64,000 bases of DNA from NCBI GenBank assembly GCA_000828835.1, contig AP014633.1, positions 1-64,000 of the forward strand, read 5' to 3'. Position 1 is the stretch's first letter. Each line of letters opens with the position of its first letter. Shown one piece after another: positions 33,586 to 44,477 of this stretch. Below the pieces are notes generated by a model. The model made no database searches, had not been told where the DNA came from, and saw only the letters and a list, made by a program, of their open reading frames with translations. The translations under genes were made by a program, and so were the position numbers. The stretch is from Thioploca ingrica. Lineage in GTDB: Bacteria > Pseudomonadota > Gammaproteobacteria > Beggiatoales > Beggiatoaceae.

Positions 33586-36408
33586 TCAAACTTTGGAAAT
33601 TTTAATAGTAAATTCTTGCGAACGGAAACCAGCAACGACCGGTTCGACATTATGCGGAATCAATTTATTAGTCGCTGTACCGCCCATCGCGTAACTACGA
33701 GTCAATTGTGGGTTTTCCACCCCAAACGCCGAATGGAGGAATAAGGTATCTGGACGAACTTTACGGGTAACGTAAACCATTCCCTCAGCTTCTTGACCGG
33801 AAAGGGTATTGCGTAGTTTGATTTTTTCACCATTTTTGATATTGAGTTTATTAGCACGGTCAGGATGGATCCACACCCCAGTATAAATATCCTTTTTAAA
33901 GGTGTTAATCGCAGCCAACACCGGATTATTACTATTAGTAGAGCCATAAGAAACCGTCGGTACTTTACCATAAGAGAAATAAAACTCATCTGCTTCAAGC
34001 GGTTGTTCCATGGTTTTACCAGCGCGACATTCTGCTGGAATGTGGCTCGCTAACACATTGAAGTGAGGTGAATTATGTCCTTGGGAACGTAACATGTCAA
34101 AGAAGCTACTAAAAAATTCAATACGACCACTGGCTGTCGTGGTGGGCAGTTTACGAGGTACGGCGGTATGTACCAGCAAGTCACGCCAATCTTCTTCATG
34201 ATAGATACCTTTTTCCCGCAAAACTTTATCTAATTCTTCTGGCGTGATATTTAAGCGTTTGGCCGTCTCTACTAAACCGATTTGTCGACAGGCGACCATA
34301 AAGGGGCTCTTGTACTTAGGACCACCCTTGTCATCTTTTTCGTTACGGAGTTGCTCTAATCTTTGTTTAGTCGCGTCAGCGGGAAGCCCGGTCAACATTT
34401 CCATCCATTTAAACAACTCTTCCGGTTTACCGCTGATAATTTCGGTTAATTTCAATAGGATATCGGGTAACTCTTGCGAATCGTATAAGGGATCGATCGC
34501 GGCATAACGAGTGGTTATCGCTAAATCTTGATTGACGCCGTTGCCATAGAAAGTCGGTTCACTCCGTTCGAGATAAGTACTGTTAGGTAAAATGATGTCA
34601 GCATAAGGTGTAGTGTCAGAAGGAAGTACATCAACCGCCAATACTAATTCGATATGGCTACTCGCCATGATATCTTTCCAGTAAGTATCTGGATAATAAT
34701 GGCGTACTGGATTAGCGGCGTTAACAAATAGTGCTCTAGTCAGGTAAGGTTTCCCTTCCCACATAACCTTACCTTCAGCGGATTCTTTGAAGCCTTCATC
34801 GGCTAAGACTGGCAAAGCAACACCGACTTTGCCTTCCGCTTTTTGTTGTTGCGAGTAAGCCCAGGCCCAGCCGGGATGGCCATGGGGAAAGTTTTTCCCA
34901 TCAGAGAAAGCTTTAACCACAAACAGAGCGAAATCCATTCCGGCTTTCGTGGCCATTGGCGCCGGTAGTTCTTTATTATCTTGTTTAGCTTTGTATTGAT
35001 TAGCCAATTTGTGATGAAATTCACCACTCAAGATCCAACCGCCCTCTTTATCAATGCCACCATTCAGAGCTTGAATCATGGCTTGAACTCGACGAGTCAT
35101 CATAACATTGCCAAACCGGGCACCATGCCAACCAGGATCAATTAATGCCGGACGACTGTTACCAAATTCATGGGTAATCCGAAGAATCGTGGCCGCTGGG
35201 ATGGTAGTGGTCTTCTCTGCCCATTCTGGGGTACAGAAATCGATTTCTTCTAGTTGTGCTTGCAGTACCGTGATAGCACGTTTACCCGCACCAGCCGCAG
35301 CATTATCCGGAACCACTAATCCTTCCGGTGCGTTGAGACTCGGACAGAAAATTTGGCCGTTAATATCCATACGATTGTAATTTGTATAAGCGGGAAGAAT
35401 ATGGATATCTGAAGTCCCATCCCAAACAATCATGGGGCGCTCTTCCTTGTCTTTAACCAGTTGCCATTGGTTATTATCATCTTTGTAAACCAAGAAAGGC
35501 ATATTGGTGTGAACTCTTAAGAATTCAGCATCATATAACTGATTAGCTAACATTTCTCGCAGCATAGCTAGACAGAAATCTAAATCCGTTCCGGGTCGGA
35601 TTGGTACCCACTCATCTGCTTTAGCAGCGGTTTCAGATAAACGCGGATCTAAAACGACCACTTTAGCGCCATTCTTTTTGCCTTGCGCAAACCGGACGGC
35701 ACGACAAGTTGAAACCCCAGCAATAGAAGAATTGTTACCCACGTAAACAATGTATTTGGCATTATCATAGTCGGGGAGGATTTCATCGTGGACATTAAAG
35801 GTACCCGTGACGGCATCGGTGCCCAAATGACCGGTAGTGACGCAATGCTGCATGGGGGAGGCAACGATATTGGGTATCGCATTGGCCATAGCAAAGGGAA
35901 CTGACCAATTCATGTAAAATATACAAGAGGTCCAACCGCCAATCATGGTCCATTCCCAGGGTTGGATATTGGCATCTTTCACTTTTTTAGCAATGTGTTC
36001 CCACACTTCTTCCCATGTAGCATCGCGGAATTTCCATTCGCCGCGTTTACTCCCTTCTACTCGGATCAATGGGTTTTTAAACCGATCCGGATCATAGGTT
36101 TGTCGTAAACCGGCTTGACCACGTGCACACATTTTGCCACGATTCAAAGTGGAATTGGGATTGCCATCAAGCTTAACAACTCGTTTGTTACCATCATGGC
36201 CTATCCGGCTGGTGACTTTAACATTACATAAAGAAGAACAGAAGTTACAGATAGTGTAATTAATTTCTTCTTTGCTTTCACTTTGAGTGGCCGCTTGAGC
36301 GGATTTACTCAATAAAGGATTAAATTTTAATAAACTTAATCCGGCGGTGCTAAGACCAGTGGTCTTTAAAAAAGTACGTCGGGAGAGCTTAGGAAAATTC
36401 CAAGCCAT
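33586..36408 (-). CDS. psrA: Tat-exported molybdopterin oxidoreductase, PsrA/PhsA-type
   Basis: A 940-residue catalytic subunit of the DMSO-reductase superfamily. A Tat signal (LSRRTFLKTTGLS, residues 8-20) directs folded export. Cys54, 57, 61 and 94 (YTICNFCSSLC...MCARG) hold a [4Fe-4S] cluster. Cys189 in ASPMQHCVTTGH is the likely Mo ligand. The C-terminal molybdopterin-binding domain is visible (KLNIKNGEKIKLRNTLSGQE). With psrB, psrC and two chaperone genes downstream it forms a five-gene minus-strand operon. Polysulfide, sulfur, thiosulfate or tetrathionate are all possible substrates. The cytoplasmic sulfite dehydrogenase SoeA is less likely because that enzyme lacks a Tat signal. AAGGAG precedes the ATG. 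Confidence 0.88.
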   Translation of the reverse strand: MAWNFPKLSRRTFLKTTGLSTAGLSLLKFNPLLSKSAQAATQSESKEEINYTICNFCSSLCNVKVTSRIGHDGNKRVVKLDGNPNSTLNRGKMCARGQAGLRQTYDPDRFKNPLIRVEGSKRGEWKFRDATWEEVWEHIAKKVKDANIQPWEWTMIGGWTSCIFYMNWSVPFAMANAIPNIVASPMQHCVTTGHLGTDAVTGTFNVHDEILPDYDNAKYIVYVGNNSSIAGVSTCRAVRFAQGKKNGAKVVVLDPRLSETAAKADEWVPIRPGTDLDFCLAMLREMLANQLYDAEFLRVHTNMPFLVYKDDNNQWQLVKDKEERPMIVWDGTSDIHILPAYTNYNRMDINGQIFCPSLNAPEGLVVPDNAAAGAGKRAITVLQAQLEEIDFCTPEWAEKTTTIPAATILRITHEFGNSRPALIDPGWHGARFGNVMMTRRVQAMIQALNGGIDKEGGWILSGEFHHKLANQYKAKQDNKELPAPMATKAGMDFALFVVKAFSDGKNFPHGHPGWAWAYSQQQKAEGKVGVALPVLADEGFKESAEGKVMWEGKPYLTRALFVNAANPVRHYYPDTYWKDIMASSHIELVLAVDVLPSDTTPYADIILPNSTYLERSEPTFYGNGVNQDLAITTRYAAIDPLYDSQELPDILLKLTEIISGKPEELFKWMEMLTGLPADATKQRLEQLRNEKDDKGGPKYKSPFMVACRQIGLVETAKRLNITPEELDKVLREKGIYHEEDWRDLLVHTAVPRKLPTTTASGRIEFFSSFFDMLRSQGHNSPHFNVLASHIPAECRAGKTMEQPLEADEFYFSYGKVPTVSYGSTNSNNPVLAAINTFKKDIYTGVWIHPDRANKLNIKNGEKIKLRNTLSGQEAEGMVYVTRKVRPDTLFLHSAFGVENPQLTRSYAMGGTATNKLIPHNVEPVVAGFRSQEFTIKISKV

Positions 36409-36436
36409 AGTTGTTTTTCTCCTTCATCAAATTGCG

Positions 36437-36836
36437 CGAGAAACCTCGTCCTTCCGGGCGGGGAGGGATAGCGCGTCGGCGGAAGCCGACCCTGTTCTCG
36501 CTCCTCTTGTGGTTAAGCTATCTCTGTAGAAATTAGGTGCTGGTCTTTCCCAGCGGTCCGGCGGTTAAGCCCTCCCCGTAAGGGGCTAGTGACGCAGCGG
36601 TTTCCCGCTATCTCCCTTCGACAAGGCTGATAAGCGGCTCTCACAGTGATCCATGACGATCAGAACCTTCGAGGCTTTACCTTTCCCCAGCGTGATTCTG
36701 ACCGGTTAGAGCGTAGGACTCAGGAAGCATTCTACGGTAAGTCTTAACGACCTCTTATCAGCGTAGTGCCCATAGCGGCACTGAGTTTGGTCAACCTTGC
36801 TTTTACAAGCTCCGTCCTTTAGGGCGGGGTAGTTGA
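36437..36836. mobile_element. Non-autonomous IS200/IS605-like remnant
   Basis: Two similar hairpins of the IS200/IS605 end type, in the same orientation, bound about 400 bp: CCTCGTCC-TTCC-GGGCGGGGAGG (36444-36466) and CTCCGTCC-TTTA-GGGCGGGGTAGTTGAC (36810-36835). The GC-rich interior contains further stems (CTGATAAG...CTTATCAG) but no tnpA or tnpB reading frame. The interior could be element flank or an old omegaRNA-like region; this cannot be settled by eye. It sits in the upstream region of psrA. Confidence 0.55.
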
Positions 36837-36849
36837 CGTAGTTAACATG

Positions 36850-37826
36850 AGTTTACGTTAATTGGGTATAGGCTCAGATCCCAGTAAAACCTTATTTTTG
36901 ACAAATTATTTGAGTAAAAGTATTTAATCTCAAATAAACTGACTTATACTACCCAAGATACCGCATTGCACAATGACTTGAGTAGATAAGTCATTAATAT
37001 GATTTTATCAGACAGAGATTACACCACCGTGACATGTTAGCATATTATTGAAAGAAATAAAGTGTCTTGACAGAAAAAGAATAATTAACCCTTATTAGTT
37101 AATATAATTAATATTTATCTATTAAAAACAAATGTTTATATATTTAATATAAGAAAATAATAATATTATTATCTTGACTAAGGCAATGATTTTAATTTTC
37201 TTTTAAAATTTTAGAATACATACTAATATAATAAATTGGGATATTATTATTTTTTTAAAATTTAATTTATTTTTATCGTATTTAGAAGTTAAAGTATGAA
37301 TGGATACAAACACATAATCTTATTAAGAATGTGGAATAAAGATAAGATATAAGGAATAACAATAAGAGTAAATAAAATTTATTTCCTTATATTAGTAGGG
37401 GTACAGTATTAATAATTTTGAATTATTTTATACTTTATAAAATTTGTCAAGTATTAATTTAGCCAGAGAATAAAGTAACTAGAGTAAAGAAAATTAAGGT
37501 GAATAGGGCATAAAAATGGTTACTCAATAGAGTCATGCAATTTTATCTAAAATTCTCCGGATAGAGGAGATACTTTCTAAGCATTAAAGCAAATAAAAAA
37601 ACGATTTATTAGATGGAATCGCATCTTCAGATAGAGAAAGAGAGGGAAAAGTCTTGGTGCTGAAAATGAAAATTTTATTTAGAAATTACGCATTGACAAA
37701 GCGACTCAAGTATGAATATATAGTTGATTGTTAATAACAATTAATTCTCAGATTGATTTTGCAGTAGTTACACTTTTTTTACTATTTTGTCAATGTGTAA
37801 ATCCTTAAAAAGGTAGGTAAAGTATT
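36850..37826. other. AT-rich intergenic region, about 1 kb
   Basis: No open frame longer than a few dozen codons and no RNA gene was recognised. The segment 37070-37500 is extremely A/T-rich. Possible -35/-10 pairs exist (TTGACA near 36898; TTGACA at about 37694 with ATATAT about 17 nt further on), but A/T richness makes chance matches likely. It separates the psr operon from a glycosyltransferase gene transcribed the other way. Confidence 0.5.
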
Positions 37827-38672
37827 GTGAATGCCAATAACCCACTGGTTTCAGTTGTTATCCCAACGAAAGATCGCTCGGATAAATTACCGATTGCAAT
37901 CGAAAGTGTATTACAACAAACCTATTCAAATCTCGAAATAATCGTCGTAGATGATGGTTCAACGGTACCCGTTTCTTTAGATTTCACTGATCCAAGAATT
38001 AAAATCATCCATTTAGATAAACCCAAGGGGGTTGCTGCTGCTCGTAATATTGCGTTACGTGAAGCGCAAGGTGAGTTTATGTGTTTGCTAGACGATGATG
38101 ATTATTATTATCCCAATAAAATTGAGGATCAACTCAACTATTTGTTTCAACATCCTGAAGTAGATATCGTTTATTCGTTAATGGAATATAATTTTTGGCA
38201 TAAAGGTAAAAAAGAAACAATTATTTATAAACATGCACTTATTTATGATATGTACAATTTTAAATATTGTACGAACGTCATACATAATAATTCCACCTTA
38301 TTTCGTAAACGAGTACTAGAACGTATCTCTTTTGATGAACGTCTGACTAAATATACTGATACCCAATTTTATATGGCGGCTTCTCTGTGTTGTGTTATTC
38401 ATCATCTCCCGGTGGTCGTTGCAGTTTGGAATATTGGGTGGGGTACTCATCAGATAACAGCCAGGAGAAAATTTATCAAAAATTATAAAAATCATACTAT
38501 CCTCTGCGAAATTTTTCGAGAAACCATAGATAGTAATCCCTTATACCGGAAAAAGTTTTACCGAAGATTAGGTATTTATGCACTCGCTTGTGGAGATATC
38601 ATCGGGGCATTTAGAGCCTTTAAGAGAATGCTACCGGGATATTTCAGTTGGCGTCAGGTGAACAAGTTATAG
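37827..38672 (+). CDS. Family 2 glycosyltransferase
   Basis: A 281-residue GT-A fold glycosyltransferase. The N-terminus has VSVVIPTKDRSDKLPIAIES and EIIVVDDGST for nucleotide-sugar binding and the DxD-type metal site in LLDDDDYYYP. The C-terminal 60 residues are rich in Lys/Arg. The start is a GTG with a weak GGTAGG site; the nearby ATG is out of frame. It is not embedded in a polysaccharide cluster, and the preceding 1 kb is very AT-rich, so it may have been acquired separately. Sugar and acceptor unknown. Confidence 0.85.
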   Translation: MNANNPLVSVVIPTKDRSDKLPIAIESVLQQTYSNLEIIVVDDGSTVPVSLDFTDPRIKIIHLDKPKGVAAARNIALREAQGEFMCLLDDDDYYYPNKIEDQLNYLFQHPEVDIVYSLMEYNFWHKGKKETIIYKHALIYDMYNFKYCTNVIHNNSTLFRKRVLERISFDERLTKYTDTQFYMAASLCCVIHHLPVVVAVWNIGWGTHQITARRKFIKNYKNHTILCEIFRETIDSNPLYRKKFYRRLGIYALACGDIIGAFRAFKRMLPGYFSWRQVNKL

Positions 38673-38769
38673 TATCAGCCACACTATAGTTAAATTTTAC
38701 CCTAAATTAGGTTATCTACTAATCTTAACACCAACTGGATAACTACTATTAAGCTGATCAAATCAATAG

Positions 38770-39825
<1,056 letters not shown>

Positions 39826-39843
39826 GTAACGCCGATATTTTTT

Positions 39844-40950
39844 ATGTTAAAGAAAATTTTCATTGGGCTTCTGTTAGTCGGATTTGGAATGTCGGGTTGT
39901 ACGCCAACTTCCCAGGTGGTTAAAAAAACCGAACCCGAAAAACCGGTTCCTGAGGAATCCCCCTTTACCGATGAGAATGCTGAGCATATTTTTGAACAAG
40001 CTAAAAATTATTATACGCAAAAGCAATTTAAACTCGCTGTCCTTGGCTATACTAAAGCCGCTGAACAAGGACTTGCCGTTGCGCAAAATAATTTAGGTTA
40101 TATGTATTATGAAGGTAAAGGTGTTGATCAAGATTTTACCCAAGCGATAAACTGGTTTCGTAAAGCTGCTGAGCAAGGGTTAGCGGATGCACAATATAAT
40201 CTGGCTCAACTTTATCACTTGGGCAAAGGGGTAACTCAAGATTTTACGCAAGCCACGCAGTGGTATCGTAAAGCCGCTAACCAAGGAGATGCTAGGGCTT
40301 TATATAGCTTAGGACAAATGAGTTACTATGGTGAAGGCGTAGAAAAAAATCTGTTCCAAGCAGCACAATGGTATCGAGAAGCGGCTGGCAAGGGAGACGC
40401 CAAGGGGCAATACCAACTGGGGCAAATGTATTACCAAGGCGAAAGTGTTACTAAAGATTTAGAACAAGCCAAACAATGGTTTGTCAAAGCGGCTGCGCAA
40501 GAAGATGCCGATGCTCAATATAGTTTAGGGATCATGTATTATCAAGGTGAAGGGGTTACCCAAGATTTTAAGCAAGCTGAGCAATGGTTTCGTAAAGCCG
40601 CTAATCAAGGTAAAGCCAAAGCACAAAGTGGTTTAGGCAAATTGTACTATGAAGGCAAAGGCGTTACCCAACATTTTGGCGAAGCCTTTTTTTGGTCAAG
40701 TAAAGCAGCCGAACAGGGGTTAGCGGATGCGCAAAATAATTTGGGAATGATGTATTATAAAGGTCAAGGTGTAAAACCCAATCCGGTTTTGGCTTATCAA
40801 TGGGTATCGCTCGCTGCGGTACAAGATAATCCAGAAGCGATTAAAGGACGACAGTTGTTGCTAAACAAATTATCTATCTCTCAAATCACTGAGGGTGATC
40901 GTCTAGTTAGAGAATGGACTGATAAACATTTATCAGTGAGCAGTAATTAA
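39844..40950 (+). CDS. Sel1-repeat lipoprotein
   Basis: A 368-residue predicted lipoprotein: signal peptide with lipobox GMSGC (Cys near 19), a proline-rich linker, then seven 36-residue Sel1-type TPR repeats (for example YNLAQLYHLGKGVTQDF) and a partial eighth. Such proteins are anchored in the membrane and scaffold protein complexes or envelope processes. The binding partner cannot be deduced. It is 18 nt downstream of pheS. Confidence 0.88.
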   Translation: MLKKIFIGLLLVGFGMSGCTPTSQVVKKTEPEKPVPEESPFTDENAEHIFEQAKNYYTQKQFKLAVLGYTKAAEQGLAVAQNNLGYMYYEGKGVDQDFTQAINWFRKAAEQGLADAQYNLAQLYHLGKGVTQDFTQATQWYRKAANQGDARALYSLGQMSYYGEGVEKNLFQAAQWYREAAGKGDAKGQYQLGQMYYQGESVTKDLEQAKQWFVKAAAQEDADAQYSLGIMYYQGEGVTQDFKQAEQWFRKAANQGKAKAQSGLGKLYYEGKGVTQHFGEAFFWSSKAAEQGLADAQNNLGMMYYKGQGVKPNPVLAYQWVSLAAVQDNPEAIKGRQLLLNKLSISQITEGDRLVREWTDKHLSVSSN

Positions 40951-41057
40951 TTATAAATGATCAGTTATCCATTAAAAGATCTCATTTTCCAAAAAAAGAT
41001 GATTATGAGCAATCTGAACCTCACGTATAACCAAAAAGGAGTTGACCAAGACTCGCT

Positions 41058-41918
41058 ATGTTGATTCAACGTCTTGCTATTATCGGTGTCGGTCTTATTG
41101 GTGGTTCACTAGCCCGTGCACTTAAACGAGCCAACGCGGTTGGTGAAGTGATTGGCTGTGGACGTAATATCAATAATTTACAACAGGCAGTTGAATTAGG
41201 TGTCATAGACCGTTATGACACTAATCCGGCGCAGGCTGTTACCGAAGCGGATATGATAGTGGTTGCCGTTCCTTTGGGAACGATCGCCTCCGTGTTTGCC
41301 GCGATTCGAGATAATTTATCTGCGCAAGCCATTATCACCGATGTTGGTAGTGCTAAAGCGACCGTGGTTGCAGATGCTCGCCAACACTTAGGTAATTATT
41401 TACCCCGTTTTGTTCCTGGTCATCCCATTGCGGGGACTGAAAAAAGTGGGGTAGCGGCTTCATTTGCAGAACTGTTTGAACAACATCGGGTGATATTAAC
41501 CCCTTTGCAAGAAACTGATCCACAAGCAGTAGCAACGGTATCCACCATGTGGACGCAAACCGGTGCTGAAGTTATAGAAATGTCAGTAACGCATCATGAT
41601 GAAGTTTTAGCAGCAACCAGCCATTTGCCCCATATTCTCGCTTATAGTTTAGTCGACACGTTGGCTAAAATGGCCGAAAGAACAGAAATATTTCGCTTTG
41701 CCGCCGGTGGCTTTCGAGATTTTACCCGGATTGCTTCTAGTGACCCACAAATGTGGCATGACATCTGTCTCGCCAATCAGCAAGCGATTCTGCAGATATT
41801 AGACTCTTTTAAAACTGACCTTACTCAACTGATTACCGCTATCCAACAAAATGATAGCCAGTATATTGCAACCGTTTTTAGCCGTGCTAAGTCTGCCCGT
41901 GATAAATTTTGTGGTTAA
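41058..41918 (+). CDS. tyrA: Prephenate dehydrogenase
   Basis: A 286-residue NAD(P)-dependent dehydrogenase of tyrosine synthesis that converts prephenate to 4-hydroxyphenylpyruvate. The Rossmann motif AIIGVGLIGGSLARALKRA is at the N-terminus, with VPGHPIAGTEKSGV and SHLPHILAYSLVD further on as in TyrA. There is no chorismate mutase fusion. The next gene is aroA, so two aromatic-pathway genes are neighbours, as in other gammaproteobacteria where tyrA-aroA-cmk-rpsA are linked. Confidence 0.93.
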   Translation: MLIQRLAIIGVGLIGGSLARALKRANAVGEVIGCGRNINNLQQAVELGVIDRYDTNPAQAVTEADMIVVAVPLGTIASVFAAIRDNLSAQAIITDVGSAKATVVADARQHLGNYLPRFVPGHPIAGTEKSGVAASFAELFEQHRVILTPLQETDPQAVATVSTMWTQTGAEVIEMSVTHHDEVLAATSHLPHILAYSLVDTLAKMAERTEIFRFAAGGFRDFTRIASSDPQMWHDICLANQQAILQILDSFKTDLTQLITAIQQNDSQYIATVFSRAKSARDKFCG

Positions 41919-42062
41919 AATCATTCTCCTGCCTTTTTCGTTGCCTTCGTTGCCGATGAAATCAGCTTGTTCCTTATCAAGTCCTAATTTACTCACGAAA
42001 GTCGCTACCAAAATCATCGTGAATTTGGCTTAAACCGGTTAGGAATATCACTTAAAAACAAC

Positions 42063-43394
42063 ATGAATAACCTCAATCTATCCACTCAATTTATAGTTCA
42101 TCCCAGTGGAACATTACGCGGTGTTCTGCGCGTTCCCGGTGATAAATCGATTTCGCATCGTGCGATGATGTTAGGCGCTTTAGCTAACGGGATTACCCAG
42201 GTTAGTGGTTTTTTGGAAGGAGAAGATACTTTAGCGACTTTAGCTGCGTTTCGGGCGATGGGGGTTCATATTGAAGGGCCTCACCAAGGACAAGTTATTC
42301 TGCATGGAGTTGGTTTACAAGGCTTACAACCACCCACGACTCCTTTGTATTTAGGTAATTCGGGTACTTCCATGCGGTTGTTAGCTGGGTTAATGGCGGG
42401 GCAGTCTTTTGCGGTGGAAATGACCGGAGATAGTTCGTTATCGCGTCGACCAATGCGTCGAGTGACCGAACCGTTAACCACGATGGGCGCACAAATTGAA
42501 ACCACTGCTCAAGGAACACCACCGCTAAGAATTAAGGGTGGACAACGGTTGCAGGGAATAGACTACCATTTACCGGTGGCGAGTGCTCAAGTTAAATCTT
42601 GTTTACTGTTGGCTGGCTTATACGCCAATGGCATGACTTGTGTAACTGAACCCGCACCGACTCGTGATCATACTGAACGTATGTTAACAGGTTTTGGTTA
42701 CCCTATTCAACGAAATGGACCACAGGTTTGTCTATCCGGGGGTGGTCAATTACAAGCCACCTCGATTGAAGTCCCCGCCGACATTTCCTCAGCCGCATTT
42801 TTCATGGTAGGCGCCAGCATCGCGACCGGTTCAGAAGTATTACTAGAACATGTAGGTATCAATCCAACGCGAATTGGAATCATCAACATTCTACGTCAAA
42901 TGGGTGCCGATATTCACTTACACAATGAGCGTGAAATCGGTGGCGAACCGGTGGCGGATATCTTAGTCCGGGCGAGTTCTTTACACGGTATTCATATTCC
43001 GGAGGAACAAGTTCCCTTAGCGATAGATGAATTTCCGGTCTTATTTATCGCAGCGGCTTGTGCTCGAGGGGAAACTCGATTAACGGGTGCTGAAGAACTC
43101 CGGGTAAAAGAAAGTGACCGTATTCAAGTGATGGCTGAAGGCTTACAAACGTTGGGTATAGACGCTCAACCCACTCGCGATGGGATGGTGATACAAGGTG
43201 GTAAAATTCAAGGCGGCGTTATCCAAAGTTATGGTGACCATCGAATCGCGATGGCGTTTACTATGGCAAGTTTATGTGCTAGTAACCCGATTATTATTGA
43301 AGATTGTGCTAATGTAGCAACCTCTTTCCCCAATTTTGTTTATTTAGCTAAGCAAGCGGGGATTGATATACAATTAAAAGTAACTGGTAATTGA
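42063..43394 (+). CDS. aroA: EPSP synthase (3-phosphoshikimate 1-carboxyvinyltransferase)
   Basis: A 443-residue enzyme of the shikimate pathway that joins shikimate-3-phosphate and PEP. PGDKSISHRAMMLGALANG (Lys and Ser substrate ligands), LYLGNSGTSMRLLAGLMAG and the later RVKESDRIQVMAEGL are hallmark motifs. Gly in the NSGTSMR loop with a nearby Ala (LLAG) resembles class II enzymes, but class was not tested. A run of GATAACTG-type simple repeats (43390-43428) separates it from the next gene. Confidence 0.96.
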   Translation: MNNLNLSTQFIVHPSGTLRGVLRVPGDKSISHRAMMLGALANGITQVSGFLEGEDTLATLAAFRAMGVHIEGPHQGQVILHGVGLQGLQPPTTPLYLGNSGTSMRLLAGLMAGQSFAVEMTGDSSLSRRPMRRVTEPLTTMGAQIETTAQGTPPLRIKGGQRLQGIDYHLPVASAQVKSCLLLAGLYANGMTCVTEPAPTRDHTERMLTGFGYPIQRNGPQVCLSGGGQLQATSIEVPADISSAAFFMVGASIATGSEVLLEHVGINPTRIGIINILRQMGADIHLHNEREIGGEPVADILVRASSLHGIHIPEEQVPLAIDEFPVLFIAAACARGETRLTGAEELRVKESDRIQVMAEGLQTLGIDAQPTRDGMVIQGGKIQGGVIQSYGDHRIAMAFTMASLCASNPIIIEDCANVATSFPNFVYLAKQAGIDIQLKVTGN

Positions 43395-43440
43395 TAACTG
43401 ACAACTGGTAACTGATAACTGATATATTGGAGGAATGATT

Positions 43441-43755
43441 ATGCCAATTTATGACTATGAACATTTAAATGAACCTTGCTCTCTGGGTAAAACATTTGAG
43501 ATAAAACAATCAATTAATGAAGAATCTTTAACACAATGTCCTCAATGTCATGGTCCGGTGCGTAAACGGATTTCTCGAATTAATCTCAGTTTACCCAAAA
43601 GCAACACCGATCTTAAAGATTTAGGCTTTACTAAACTGGTGAAGCGAGATGATGGGGTTTATGAAAATGTCACTCGCCGCGAGGGAGATAGCCGCTATAT
43701 GGAAGCCGGTAACCCAGAAACCATACCCAATTTTTCTAAAACGATCCGTGACTAA
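43441..43755 (+). CDS. FmdB-like zinc-ribbon protein
   Basis: A 104-residue protein of the FmdB regulatory-type family. Only the second knuckle is a normal CPQC; the first CxxC is replaced by YEHLNEPCSLGKTFE, a variant layout. The remainder (DLKDLGFTKLVKRDDGVYEN) is conserved in this subfamily. ATG 43441 (MPIYDYEHL) has good spacing to GGAGG; the ATG 6 nt upstream sits against the Shine-Dalgarno. It lies between aroA and cmk. Function unknown. Confidence 0.75.
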   Translation: MPIYDYEHLNEPCSLGKTFEIKQSINEESLTQCPQCHGPVRKRISRINLSLPKSNTDLKDLGFTKLVKRDDGVYENVTRREGDSRYMEAGNPETIPNFSKTIRD

Positions 43756-43764
43756 TCACCGGTC

Positions 43765-44451
43765 ATGAGTAGCGAAGTTCCGGTAATTACCCTCGATGGA
43801 CCCAGCGGGGTTGGTAAAGGAACAGTCAGCCTCAGACTCGCACAACAACTGGGATGGCATACACTTGACAGTGGTGCGCTTTATCGCGCTTTAGCTTTAG
43901 CTGCCGTGCGTCATTCTATTTCACTACAGGACGAAGTCGCTTTAGCCCAGTTAGCTATTTACCTGGATGTTCACTTTAAGGCAACACCCGCCTTAGAGAC
44001 GACCCAAGTTTTTTTAGAAACACAAGAAGTATCAGCACAATTGCGTACTGAAACTTGTGGAGCAATGGCTTCGCAATTGGCTATTTTACCGGCAGTGCGC
44101 CAATCTCTCCTGGAACGACAACGTACCTTTCGTCAATTACCTGGCTTAGTTGCAGAAGGACGAGATATGGGAACAGTCGTTTTTAATGATGCCCTGCTGA
44201 AAATATTTTTAACCGCCAGTGGTGAAGAGCGTGCGCAAAGACGTTATAAACAGTTGAAAGAAAAAGGGATAGATGCTAAGCTTGATAGCCTTATTACGGA
44301 AATAGCAGAACGCGATAACCGTGATATGACACGCACCCTGGCACCACTGCAAGTTGCAACGGATGCCCAGGTTATTGATACTACCGATCTTTCAATAGAA
44401 CAGGTGGTCGCATGTATTTTACAACAGGTATCTAAAAAAATAGATAGCTAG
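43765..44451 (+). CDS. cmk: Cytidylate kinase
   Basis: A 228-residue (d)CMP kinase. The P-loop GPSGVGKGTVS, the DSGALYRALA motif and EGRDMGTVVF are clear, and the late RDNRDMTRTLAPL is typical. It precedes rpsA, the standard gammaproteobacterial order. The TGAGTAG-type start region is short and lies 9 nt after the FmdB-like gene, so the two may be cotranscribed. Confidence 0.96.
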   Translation: MSSEVPVITLDGPSGVGKGTVSLRLAQQLGWHTLDSGALYRALALAAVRHSISLQDEVALAQLAIYLDVHFKATPALETTQVFLETQEVSAQLRTETCGAMASQLAILPAVRQSLLERQRTFRQLPGLVAEGRDMGTVVFNDALLKIFLTASGEERAQRRYKQLKEKGIDAKLDSLITEIAERDNRDMTRTLAPLQVATDAQVIDTTDLSIEQVVACILQQVSKKIDS

Positions 44452-44477
44452 GCTCACTTCTATTTTATCATAAGGAT

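Noticed and set aside
33586..36408. Sulfite dehydrogenase SoeA
   Set aside because: SoeA is cytoplasmic and has no Tat signal; this protein starts with a clear LSRRTFLKTTG Tat motif.
36540..36840. tRNA or other known structured RNA gene
   Set aside because: GC-rich with several stems, but no cloverleaf, anticodon or TPsiC arm could be formed; it fits element ends better.
43390..43428. Regulatory tandem operator in GATAACTG repeats
   Set aside because: Simple repeats of the same kind also occur at about 44619-44637 before rpsA and look like dispersed low-complexity sequence; no regulator is evident.
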